A stretch of 64,000 nucleotides of DNA from Gautieria morchelliformis (lineage: Eukaryota; Basidiomycota; Agaricomycetes; Gomphales; Gomphaceae). Shown in pieces: positions 54,635 through 64,000 of this stretch. The stretch spans positions 1-64,000 of the forward strand of contig WHVA01000058.1 of NCBI GenBank assembly GCA_015179125.1, given 5' to 3'. How positions within the stretch are numbered: position 1 is the first letter of the stretch; each line of letters starts with the position of its first letter. The notes below the pieces were generated by a model. The model was not told the origin of the DNA. It saw nothing but the letters and a program-made list of their open reading frames with translations, and did not search any database. Made by a program: the position numbers and the translations under genes.

Positions 54635-54860
54635 CACTGGAGGAAGTGCGGCACCTAAAAATCAGATAAAATGGAACTTGAGTTTCAGTACACAACCAGC
54701 TAGAAACCAGTGCTTGAGCACTGATTTTTAGCCTCCGAAGCATTCTCACCATGAACTGACTTTTAGTAGAGTGAAAATGTCCCACTTTGCACTATTTCAT
54801 AACTCAAAAAGAACTTAATTATAGCTTGTTTAGGACTAATAAAAAGTACATTCAGAACTA
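54635..54860 (+). mobile_element. Plavaka-like (CACTA superfamily) terminal fragment
   Basis: CACTGGAGGAAGTGCGGCAC followed by T/A-rich sequence with TTTCAGTAC and GTGCTTGAGCACTG. Same end type as at 20224 and 31085. Related-looking TTTCAGTAC...TAGTACTG text recurs near 55595-55625 and may belong to the same element; its other end was not found. Confidence 0.5.
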
Positions 54861-56277
54861 CTTTTAAGGTACAGACATAATTGCCTAGCCAGAGCTGAAC
54901 TGATACAGGACAGATACAGGACAGACATACAGAGGTATGCAGCTATAATGAAACCAAAGATGCATGGTGCATTGGCCTGCTCAGGTATGGATGACAGCCT
55001 TGAGGCAGAGATATAGTGAGCATACACACAGTCTTGAGGGGATGCATCCCTTCCTGATGACATGGTCAGTACCTTGCTCACTCAATCTGAGGATGCACAG
55101 GTGAAGAGACTGACCTGGAATCTTACCTGTGAGATTTTGATGTGAGTGGATGCCTCTTGGCTGAGCATGTTGGAAGAAAGGGGCTCTCTGTCCAAACATT
55201 GGGTTTGGGATCTTGTCCCACATCAGATGTGCCTTTCGATTGCTGTATAATCCCTTCCAAATGAGTCTACCTCATGAAGAAGAATGAGACTGGTACCCTG
55301 AAGTACTTTAAGACTCAGGTTATCAGGGTGGTGGTGGTAGTAGTGGGCAAGGAGTGTGGGATCTGCTTAGTAAGGTTGTGGAGTATCAAATTACTTGTGA
55401 ACAAAAAAAAAGTTGACATGACTGACTGTGCCAATACAGCTAACAGGCAGGCTGCCTGTGGTGCCATGGTGAGCTTTCTTGATGTCCATGGAACACCCAG
55501 GCTAATGCTGTCTCTGGGTCATGATTGCAGCAGCCAGCTTCAAGCTTCATCATTATGAATGTGGGGGAATGTATGCATCCACCATCCTGTACCTAAATTT
55601 CAGTACTTGTATAGTACTGATTTTGAGTTCATCTAAATATTTTACAAGTTGTTTTTTTTTTATCCTGATTTTATTTGACAGCAGGCAGAGCCTATGTTGG
55701 TTGTTACACTTATTGTACCTAATACACAGTGGGGCTTCCTCCTCTCTCCCTGAGGCTCCTGATGGTACAGGTTGGTACTGTAATTTAGCTGTAGTACCAG
55801 TGGAACTTAAATATTTATTCTTTATACAGTGTGTAAGTAGACTTAGAGTACTGGGTTGATTCACTATGAGCAGCGACCTCCAGTTGCTGCCTCAAATACA
55901 TGGTGTCCTATCTAGTAATATCTCCTCCAATGTCTGCCTGAGACCTTGTTTTCTCCACAATGTTTGTCCACATCCAATCCACTGTTTGGGGTAATTCTAA
56001 TGGCCAACCCCCCACTGGGAAAAACAACCTGGTTGTTCACTGACTAACCACTGACATTGAAATTCATTGGGGGAAGTGCTCAGAATCTGTATGAAGTGTA
56101 GGGTGATCAAAGTAAAGGACCCTGGCCTACAGTTGAAGCAAATGGCTTGCACAGCTTGACGATATAATATGCATGGCTCAGTGGGAAGGTCATTTGAATT
56201 GGAACGATGCCTTTGTGGGTGAAGGCACTCCTGCAGACAAAGATTAGCCAGTGAAGAAACCATACATGAGATCGTGG
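54861..56277. other. AT-rich region without recognised gene
   Basis: Short frames only. 55260-55560 (MKKNETGTLKYFKTQVIRVV on plus) looks partly protein-like but is not recognised. May contain the 5' part of the MULE pseudogene or of a Plavaka-like element. Confidence 0.35.
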
Positions 56278-56282
56278 ACCTA

Positions 56283-56973
56283 AGTTACGACCGTTCATTT
56301 CCGACTTCCGACCCTCAGTTCCGCCACACATTCCGCCCCTCCAATATTTCCGCAACACATTCCGCCCCTCCGACATTTCCAACATTCCGCCCATTGTTCT
56401 ATTCCCTTGTTCTTTCGACTCTATTACTCGGACCCACCGGACCCGTTTCATCGTCCATCAAAACCATAAATCCGGTCACCCTTGTAGTTCATTGTCAGAT
56501 ATGTTTTCCCGACCCCTTGCTCTTTGCCATTGTTCTACCTTACCCTGAACCCCCCTTGTAGTCCCATTGTTCCCAATAGTTAGTTCCCACACATTGTCTA
56601 CTCGACTTCCGCTTCCTCCGGAATTTGCTTAGTACCATACCATTACTTGTTGTTCTGCGTTTTGTATAAAACCCCCTCATGTATGTCTGTCATTCTGCAA
56701 TCAGATAATCACCTTCGATACTTGACTTCCTTCACTCCATCTCCTGTTCTTAGCACAACGAGTCTAGCAAGATCTCAGTCTCTCTCAGCCTTCCGTCTTC
56801 CGCCTTCTGCCTCAGTTCCGACACAAGTTCCAACCAAACCTTTGGTTCAGTACTTTCCAACTTCCGACTCAGTTCCGAAATACTTAGGACGATAGTTCAT
56901 CGGGGGCGCAACCTATAAGTTGAAGCCGCCGTCCTTTCCAGTTCCGACTTAGTGGAAATCTTGATACGTAACA
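56283..56973 (+). repeat. Solo LTR (gypsy-2-like family) with target duplication ACCTA
   Basis: 691 bp from AGTTACGACC (the first base should be T) to GATACGTAACA, flanked by ACCTA at 56278-56282 and 56974-56978. It matches the solo LTR at 11623-12273 in opposite orientation. TATA box TTTTGTATAAAACC near 56660. Rich in TTCCGAC motifs. Confidence 0.9.
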
Positions 56974-56978
56974 ACCTA

Positions 56979-58390
56979 TGGCACCACTCTGCTCTGACAC
57001 TGAAGGTTGGTAACCAGGCAGCCTCACCAAAAAAGAGGCATATACTTCAACAGTCCTATGAGCAGTCAGCCCCACAGCCTGAAAAGGGCAGGGCAATTAA
57101 GGCAGATACCAAAGCCATGGAAATCCTTGACTCATCCCCACCTAGACTGGAGATGACTGGTCCAAATTTGAACATAGATAATGACTTGGCTTCGAACAAG
57201 CTGCTCCTCCCTTCAGATGCACCAGTCCTCAGAACAACTTATGAGATTCTGGATGCCACAAAGGCTTGTATCATCATGTATGAAGAGAGGCATGGTTATA
57301 AGATATGGGTGGGCCAGGTCAAGAAAATGGAAGCTAATGAGCATGGGCTTCCAAAAAAGGTATCCATGCAATGTCACAGTTATCACATGCATCAAGAGAT
57401 ACATAATCCTGTGATTGACCCAGCTTACCACTGCTATGGCAAGAGTACCAAAACAGCTTGTATAACCTGAACTGCACAATAGCATCGAAGGTGTATTCCA
57501 ACACCTTGGCATCATACATACATAACCATGACCGAAACCTGACAATTGGTGCATCTGGACCACATCCACCCACTGACGCTCATAAGGCACTCATTCAAAC
57601 ATATGCCAATAATGCTTCCTTCACTTGAAACCAGATTAAATCTATTCTGGAACTGGCATTTCTCAGATATGGCCTGATACCCACTAGATTTCCAATCCTC
57701 TCAATCAGCCCCAGACTCATAGCTGGAATGATGTGGGCCAACTAGGTGGTGACTTTGCAGTGATCATTCACAGCCTGCAAGAGAGTACCACCAATGGTGA
57801 CACCTGGAATTGGTGTATGAATTTGGACAATAAGGGCAAGGTTATCAGGTTGTGGTAGCAGTCACCTGACCAGGCTGTGTTAGCTCACCAGTTCTCAGAT
57901 ATTCTGATTAATGAAAATGCAGCAAATCACAACCAGTATCATCACCCTCTCAACATTGGGATTATAATTGACAACTATGGCAACTCCTGCAATGTCTGGT
58001 ATGTCCTACAAGCTTGAGAGGATGTTCAGATGCACTGATGGATTATCCAGAGCCACCTTCAAACTGCAAGGGCTCACCCTGAAGTCTTTGTTTCAGATTT
58101 CAACCCAGCTTTAATCACAGTTGTAGCAGTACTGCCATTCACCTCTCATATTTATTGCCTCCACCATCTTGATGGCAACATAACAGCACCTCTTCACAGC
58201 ATTTTAGGGGGCCAATGGGCAATGTTCTCACCGAGTGCACTTGAACAGGCCTGGAATGTGTTAGCAATATCCTGCGACTTGCAACTATCTTTAAAAAGAG
58301 CTTTATCTATGTTGGGAGCACTGGGCATATGCATCGATTGCCACCAAGTTTACTGAGTAGCTTGACTGAGGACCTATGGCCACTGTGAGT
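56979..58390 (+). pseudogene. MULE-type transposase pseudogene
   Basis: N-terminal zinc-binding part: KIWVGQVKKMEANEHGLPKK, then MQCHSYHMHQE and YHCYGKSTKTAC (57290-57470). The MULE catalytic part follows with many stops: QLGGDFAVIIHSLQ, LAHQFSDILINENA, NQYHHPLNIGIIIDNYG, WYVLQA, HPEVFVSDFNPALI and SHIYCLHHLDGNI (57740-58190). This order is that of Agaricomycete FAR1/Mutator-like transposases. At least eight stops or frame changes make it dead. The solo LTR at 56283 sits just upstream or within it. Confidence 0.8.
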
Positions 58391-58391
58391 C

Positions 58392-58740
58392 TGTAAGGAC
58401 CCAGCCTTTGGCTGGCTACTTACCGGTTATACCTCTAGCCATCCTTCCAAGACTCTTGAATATCATACCTGAGCCAGAGCTTATCCCCAAGCTTAAGCAT
58501 ATGGTCTATTTCCTTATCTGTCTATTCTGTTACACCATGCATCACTTAGTCATATTTACCTAGTCCCTATCCCTCCATATTCACACCCCTGACCCTTACC
58601 CTTGCCTGTATATAACCTCTGTGAATAGTGTGAAGGGTGTGATGAGCAAAGCATATTGGAGGAAGAATGGTGTTAACCAAGCACGTGAGCCTAAAATTCC
58701 GCTTGATCAGTGAATGAGGAGGGTTGGAAAAGAAGGGAAG
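58392..58740 (+). repeat. Possible LTR fragment
   Basis: Starts TGTAAGGACCCAGCCTTTGG, has a TATA-like CTGTATATAAC near 58610. No partner, no target duplication and no coding sequence. Weak call. Confidence 0.2.
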
Positions 58741-59245
58741 TGTAAGGGCAACTCTCCTTAGACAGCAGAAATCACGTGGTTTGACAGAGAGGGATCCAAA
58801 GTATAAATAAATGACTATCTACATGGAACAAGGCTCACCTGACAGAGAGGGATGCAAAAGGAAAGGATGGAGATCCCCACTGCCAGTACACTGACTACAT
58901 ACTTGCACTGTCACACACTCCTTCACATCTCCAGGGGTGCTTGCTTTGCAAGTGACACTGCCCCTGATCCTGACCTCCATGGTGATCACCTAATGCACAT
59001 GACCCTGCACATGACTCTGATGCTACTCCAGCATGGAAGCTGAAACTGAGGGTCTGGGATCTTGGCTTTGGGGCTAAGGCAGATGTGGGATGAGTCGGGG
59101 GCTCTGGGCATGCTTGGACCCAGACCACGGCCAAGCTCGGAAACAGCTTCGGAAAAGGGTTCCCCTGACATCACCCCCCCTCTAGAGTGCCGTGTCCTTG
59201 AAGCATGGGACATGATCGATTGGAAGGCTTTGGATTTTCAGGGCC
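58741..59245 (-). mobile_element. Diverged gypsy-1-type LTR with pol end fragment
   Basis: On minus: a short pol end next to the LTR (59245-59171; CTCTAGAGGGGGGGTGATG in the same arrangement as gypsy-1), then an LTR of about 430 bp from TGTCAGGGG (59170) to GTTGCCCTTACA (58741). It shares the paired ACCTGACA/GGGATCCAAAG-type blocks with gypsy-1 LTRs but is clearly older. Confidence 0.8.
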
Positions 59246-59366
59246 GGCCAGATCATGGGGGCATTCACAACTTTGTTAGGGTTTTTCCTGCCCAAAATAC
59301 TATAATATAATTCAACCACTTTTTCCAGTTTTACTCAGGGTTTTTCCCATCGGATAACTTTCCTAT

Positions 59367-60262
59367 TGTCAAGATTGGTTTTAGGCGTGAATATCATGTA
59401 TTAGTAAACACAGTGAATGCCCGAATAGCTTGTGCGAAGAAGTGTGCCGTTCGGCAAATAAGATGCACCAATAAATGTTCAGAAGGTAAGAGGTTGCCTG
59501 AATGGGGATTGCCCTATCCACAGTCATAGTGAAACAGCCTGTGACACTTGTCGATGTAACATACAAGGTCTCACGGAAAGGTTGTCTCAGTAGGAACAAT
59601 CCTTTCGCCGGCGATAATAGTACAAAGGCTAAGGTAATGAAGGTGAAGTATGAAAACTCACCAGTGGTGCTTAAGTCCTCCTCAGTCGAAGATAGGAATC
59701 TATAGGAGAGGGCTCAAGACGATGATCACAGTGAGGCCAAGTTTTGCACAAGATAGACATATGATAATTGAACTCCAGAATATACATGCGAATGTAAACT
59801 ACTTATACCGAATGCCCATATGTTGACAGCAAATAGAGAAGAAGCCGTCGTGAGTCAGGGTTGGATAGGGGTGCGCAGTCAGGATACAAATAGGTGAAAC
59901 ACATACAATAGAAATAGGGAGGAGTGTGAATGTGAAACGACAGGGAGGAAAGAGGACGAAGGTACTCATGTACGAAAACACACCTTGAGACCTGCATACA
60001 TGTTACCCTGCACGGACTCTTGGTCTGCTGGGTTGATCCCACATGATCTATGGGTAGGACATCCTGCAAATGTATTCCAGCCACAGGAACACCCAAAGGG
60101 GGTTGAGTTGAGAAGATGATGGGACCAGTGATGAACCATCAAGCCAGGTAAAAGATGTCGATCGTGTTTGATGGCGTGCCTACTGGCAAATGATGCGAGT
60201 AGTGAATGGCCGTTCGGCGAATTTGGTGAAGAGCGAATGGAGCGAACATAGAAGTGAAAGAG
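59367..60262. mobile_element. Foldback/MITE-like element, copy 2, right end missing
   Basis: Begins TGTCAAGATTGGTTTTAGGC and matches copy 1 (46518-47235) at both outer parts, including GAGTCAGGGTTGGATAGGGG and GTTTGATGGCGTGCCTRCTG. The central segment (about 59880-60100) is in inverted orientation relative to copy 1. It has about 290 bp of extra sequence (59500-59790). Similarity stops at about 60262. Confidence 0.7.
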
Positions 60263-61085
60263 AAATGGAGTTACTGCATACAACAAATAAATGGGTCATG
60301 ACACCTATGCCCCCAGTGCTCCATGCTGCTCCCTCATATTCAGGAATCTCTGCCATTTGCTCCAACCTGCAAATTGCTTTATTTCACCGTGAGCCATCAC
60401 ATGAGCAGACTGGGGTTGGCTAACCACACCAGCATTGCTTCGGTATGCATCTATCCCTTACTGCCTTATGAGTATATCTTCTATGGTTAATCAATCCACT
60501 GACTCTACTAACACTGAAACAGCTCTTCACACGCATGCTAGACCTGTATGACCGGCTACAGAAGCTGAATGCCTTCCTGGAGTGAGCAGTGTAAGAAGGA
60601 GAAGATGTTCCAAAACAGGCTGGAGGATTTTGATGATTCACGTTGTGCCTCACCTCTCCTCTCAGTTGCTGGGATTGACAAATTCTATTGTGGGATTTCC
60701 TAGAGCAACGATAGAGGAAATAATGAAAGAGTACAAATTGTGCCAGAATGCATGTTACATTTCTTATGTCGGTGCCTCATATTCTCAGGAAACCCTCGTT
60801 CAGCTTATGGGCCACTGCCGCCTTTAGAACTCGTAAGGACTGGAGCCCGCACACCGGAATGAAGCGGGGTAGTTACATTTTGTGAAAGAGTAAGGGATAT
60901 CAAATGTAGAGTTGAATGCGAATATGATTCAGACTTCAAATTGAAGTCAAATCGAGTGAGAGCTCAAGGGCAGAGAGATTGAGTATACACAAGATGTGTG
61001 TACTCTTGAGTGATAACTACGCGTCACAAATATCAAGTAACTTCGAGAAAGGTGAGTTCTAATTGACTGGGGTTTTTGGATATAC
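60263..61085. other. Spacer without recognised gene
   Basis: Plus frames such as LLGLTNSIVGFPRATIEEIM near 60660 look protein-like but are not recognised. The last 130 bp are AT-rich and precede copy B. Confidence 0.35.
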
Positions 61086-61544
61086 AAGCAACCATTAGAT
61101 CGCTGCGGGACACGCGGCGGCCGATGCCGGGCGGGGCTTATGTGAGTGGCCCCCGGCCGGTTTTTTTCTGCTGCCTGCAGCACCGACCGCGACGACCGCA
61201 CTGGCGAAGGGGATGCCGGCCCCCCACCTGGGGGTCACTCTCGCCACTGAAGGAACTCCTTCAGACGCGTGAGGGACGCGTTTCACGCGCTGGCTCGGTG
61301 AGGCCGCGCGCTTCCCTATAGCCGCCCTGCGCTCCATTCTTAGCGCATGTCCCGCAATCGCCATCAAGGTTTAGCGCATTGCGGGACATGCCAGGCACCC
61401 ACTGTGCTGTCAGTGGGGGCCATGTCCCATAAAAAGGTCGATTCTGGTCGCTCTGTGGGACATGGCTGAGGTAATACGAATCTTGTTTTTTCCTACGGCG
61501 TCTGATTACTTCCCTTGCCGCCCACTCACCCTCCCCTTGCACCC

Positions 61545-62435
61545 GCAAGGCTACCACCACAGCACGCGACGACGAAGCCGCCGTCACATCCGCGCGCACC
61601 ACCTTGCGCACTACCTGCCCGCACACGCAACGACGACGACGCTGTCACCTCCACGCGCACTACCTGCGTACACACGTGACGAGGCCGCCGTCACCTCCGC
61701 TCGCACCACCTCCGTGCGCACTACCTGCACACAACCTGCACCCACACGGCGCGCACCACACGCGACGATGCCACCGCCGTCACCTCCGTGCGCACCACCT
61801 CCGCGCGCACTACCTGCCCGCACACGTGACGACAACGCCGTCACCTCCACGCACACCACCTCCGCGCGCACTACCTGCACACACACGCGACGACAACACC
61901 ATCACCTCCACGCGCACTACCTGCCCACACGCGACGACGACACCGCCGTCACCTCCGCGCGCACCACACGCGACGACACCGCCGTCACGTCCACACGCAC
62001 TACCTGCCCGCACATGCGATGATGCCGCCGCCATCACATCCACGGGCACCACCTCCACGGGCACCACCTCTACCCGCCCTTTGCGTGCGCACGCGATGAC
62101 GACCTGCGCACTGTCTGCCCGTGCACGACGTGCACCGCATGCCACGCCGCCTCCACACGCACCACCTCGCCGCGCACTGCCTGCCCCCCACGTCCTCCCT
62201 CCACGGGCACCACCTCTACCCGCCCTTTGCGTGCGCACGGGACGATGACCCGCGCACTGCCTGCCCATGCACGACGTGCACTGCATGCCACACCGCCTCC
62301 ACACGCACCACCTCGCCGCACACTGCCTGCCCTCCACACCACCTCCAGCATCACCTCCCTCCACGCGCACCACCTCCCCACGCACTGCCTGCCCGCGCAC
62401 CACGGGCCACGTGCCCCCATGCACATGCGACGACG
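61545..62435. repeat. GC-rich minisatellite in copy B
   Basis: Same units as in copy A, C-rich on plus (CACCTCCGCGCGCACCACCT, CGCGACGACGAC), about 0.9 kb instead of about 1.28 kb. Confidence 0.8.
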
Positions 62436-62569
62436 ATCCTTGGCAAATTTATGAAGTATCTTGTCCCAGTCCTAATCTATAGAACTGCTGACTGAATGAC
62501 AATGATTGCCATTCAGTTAGATTGGTTGAATAGCCCGGTGGCGCCAGTCCAACCAGTACTGGGGGACGG

Positions 62570-62577
62570 TATAAATT
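62570..62577 (+). promoter_or_regulatory. TATA box of the secreted-protein gene, copy B
   Basis: TATAAATT, 94 bp before the ATG at 62671, with a pyrimidine-rich leader in between. Confidence 0.6.
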
Positions 62578-62670
62578 CCTTGGATAACATCTACACGGCT
62601 CCCCGTTCATCCTTCTGATCCTTTCCCCAACCGTCATCACACGCCCTACTTACAATCCACGGTCATTACC

Positions 62671-62928
62671 ATGATGCACTCCTTTGTCCTCCTTGCCATC
62701 GCCACCTCTGCATTTGCGCTCCCTGCACCCCTTGCGCCCTCTGTGAGTCTGCCTCCTAGGTTTCCTGCTCCCTCGATCCTCCCTTTGCTCCTTGGGCCCA
62801 TTGTGTCCCTTGTGCCCCATCAGTTACCTGCGCTCCCTCCGATTCCTTCGATCCTCCCTTCGCTCCTTGGGCCCATTGTTTCCATTGCGCCCCATGCACC
62901 CCCTGTCAGTTACCTGCACTCCCTCTGA
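62671..62928 (+). CDS. Small secreted Pro/Leu-rich protein, copy B
   Basis: 85 residues, MMHSFVLLAIATSAFA signal followed by LPAPLAPS and two PSILPxLLGPIVSxxPH units. Same promoter and neighbours as copy A. Repeated DNA continues after the stop (62930-63030) with GTGAGTCTGCCTCCTAG, a candidate tiny intron or splice-site pair, so alternative reading is possible. Confidence 0.6.
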   Translation: MMHSFVLLAIATSAFALPAPLAPSVSLPPRFPAPSILPLLLGPIVSLVPHQLPALPPIPSILPSLLGPIVSIAPHAPPVSYLHSL

Positions 62929-63399
62929 TTCCTTCGATCCTCCCTTCGCTCCTTGGGCCCATTGTTTCCATTGTGCCCCCTGCACCCCCTGCGCCCTCTG
63001 TGAGTCTGCCTCCTAGCTTTCCTGCTCCCTCGCCGTTTCCTTGCATGTGACGACGATGTCGCCGCGTCCTCCACCGCGACGCTACGGCCGCCTCGACCTC
63101 CACCGACCACCCCCGTGCGTGCACATGCAATGCCGCCGTTACTTGAAGATATTTAGCATGTAACATTTTCTCATATTTTCAATTTTTAATGGAAAATAAA
63201 TAAATATGAAAATTAAGTCTTAACCAATGTGGCAACCTTAGCTATACATAAAAATACTCTGTCAACATAGATGGATAACACAAGAACTAATACAATAGAT
63301 TGCACAAAAAGAAAATGCGACGGCGCAAACGGCCACCGTGCATGGCGGTTTTCAAACTCTGCCTGCGATCGATCAATCATACGTGCGCATCCACCACCA

Positions 63400-64000
63400 T
63401 GTCGTCTGCCAGCCTCCAACCTCCAGATGAAATTGAACAAAAGGCAAGTGCTCACATTCTACTCCCATGATATGTATCTGACCAATCTCATTCCCTAGAT
63501 CCTAGAGGAGCAAACCCGGCTAGAACTGGAGCAAGAGACCTGGGCATCTGATGCTAACAATATAGATGACCTGGTCCACGCTGCCCTTGAGGACTTTCCT
63601 GAAGAAAAATCAAAGCTTGAAGATGTTGCAGATGCAATAGCCAGGCGTAATATTACTGACAAAACTTGGGCTGGACATCTTCAGTGAGTTGACAGGCTCC
63701 TGCAGAGTGTAAATGATATAACTCACCATTGACTTAAGTATTGTTCGTGCTTTTGTCAGGTTTATGCTGGAGGAGAACCCCAATTGGACCCCTGAGGTCA
63801 ATTCCCAATCTCCCTTTGAGGTGCGATCATTCATCACCAAAAAATGCGGCCCAATCGCAGACGGTTGTGAAGGAAAAAAGGTATTTCAGTCTCACCCTTG
63901 TAGTTCAGTTAGCTTGAAACTGATTCAGTTTACAGTTTGCTACTGCTGTCTCCATCCGTGCTGCCCTCACCTACTTCTACAAGACACTTCGCCCTGAAGA
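63400..64000 (+). CDS. Crypton-like tyrosine recombinase, copy B, partial
   Basis: Start ATG 63400 (MSSASLQPPDEIEQK), first intron with GC donor as in copy A, then exons matching copy A up to the fourth exon (FATAVSIRAALTYFYKTL) at the window edge. Differences seen include Thr-Trp for Thr-Arg (DKTWAGHLQ) and Gly-Pro for Arg-Pro (KKCGPIADG). The catalytic domain is outside the window. Confidence 0.8.

Larger units (their letters stand above)
61086..64000 (+). mobile_element. Tyrosine-recombinase element, copy B, runs off the window
   Basis: Inverted copy of the right half of copy A, starting AAGCAACCATTAGATCGCTG. It holds the end motif (61095-61112), several GTCCCGCA/TGCGGGAC motifs (61346-61460), the minisatellite (shorter), the secreted-protein gene and the first four exons of the recombinase gene. 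Sequence identity to copy A is very high in genes and promoter, so the copies are recent. Confidence 0.8.

Noticed and set aside
1-64000. CRISPR arrays, bacterial operons, riboswitches
   Set aside because: The window is eukaryotic; the tandem repeats have no spacer-repeat structure.

Overview
The window looks like nuclear DNA of a basidiomycete fungus, most likely an Agaricomycete. The grounds are short introns of about 48-62 nt with CTGAC-like branch points, chromodomain Ty3/gypsy elements, CACTA-like (Plavaka-type) ends, a Crypton-like tyrosine recombinase, a NACHT/WD40 protein with a C2-type N-terminus, and a fungal-type glutathione transferase. Everything is inferred from the sequence and remembered family features; no database search was run.

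It is mostly a transposon graveyard with a few host genes. 1-15.3 kb: a truncated gypsy end, a decayed DDE transposase, a Helitron remnant that carries a four-exon gene of unknown function, and two decayed Copia elements (one minus, one plus; the second is split by a solo LTR). 15.7-21.3 kb: a broken NLR-like gene (C2-NACHT-WD40) and a fragment resembling the chitin synthase chaperone Chs7. 22.4-28.6 kb: an apparently intact, young chromovirus (gypsy-1: 468-bp LTRs with 3 differences, perfect 5-bp target duplication, uninterrupted gag and pol) that splits a host gene. 30.9-33.8 kb: a fragment resembling the N-terminal region of viral D5 primase-helicases, a coiled-coil/zinc-cluster pseudogene and a gypsy-1 solo LTR. 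34.0-40.1 kb: a decayed second chromovirus (gypsy-2). 40.2-43.6 kb: a tRNA-like head, AT-rich reading frames and a glutathione transferase gene.

44.4-51.8 kb holds the most unusual unit: an element with matching inverted ends (CTGCGGGACA) that encodes a full-length eight-exon tyrosine recombinase, an unknown protein, a small secreted protein with its own TATA box, and a long GC-rich minisatellite. A second copy in opposite orientation starts at about 61.09 kb and runs off the window. The 9.3 kb between the copies holds an IBR/RING-like remnant, a solo LTR, a MULE transposase pseudogene, a gypsy remnant and a second copy of a foldback element.

Nested insertions with readable target duplications (CTGTC, GGACT, CCTTC, ACCTA) give a relative order of events. 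The older retroelements have lost catalytic residues mainly by G-to-A or C-to-T changes, which is compatible with an RIP-like or methylation-driven decay process.
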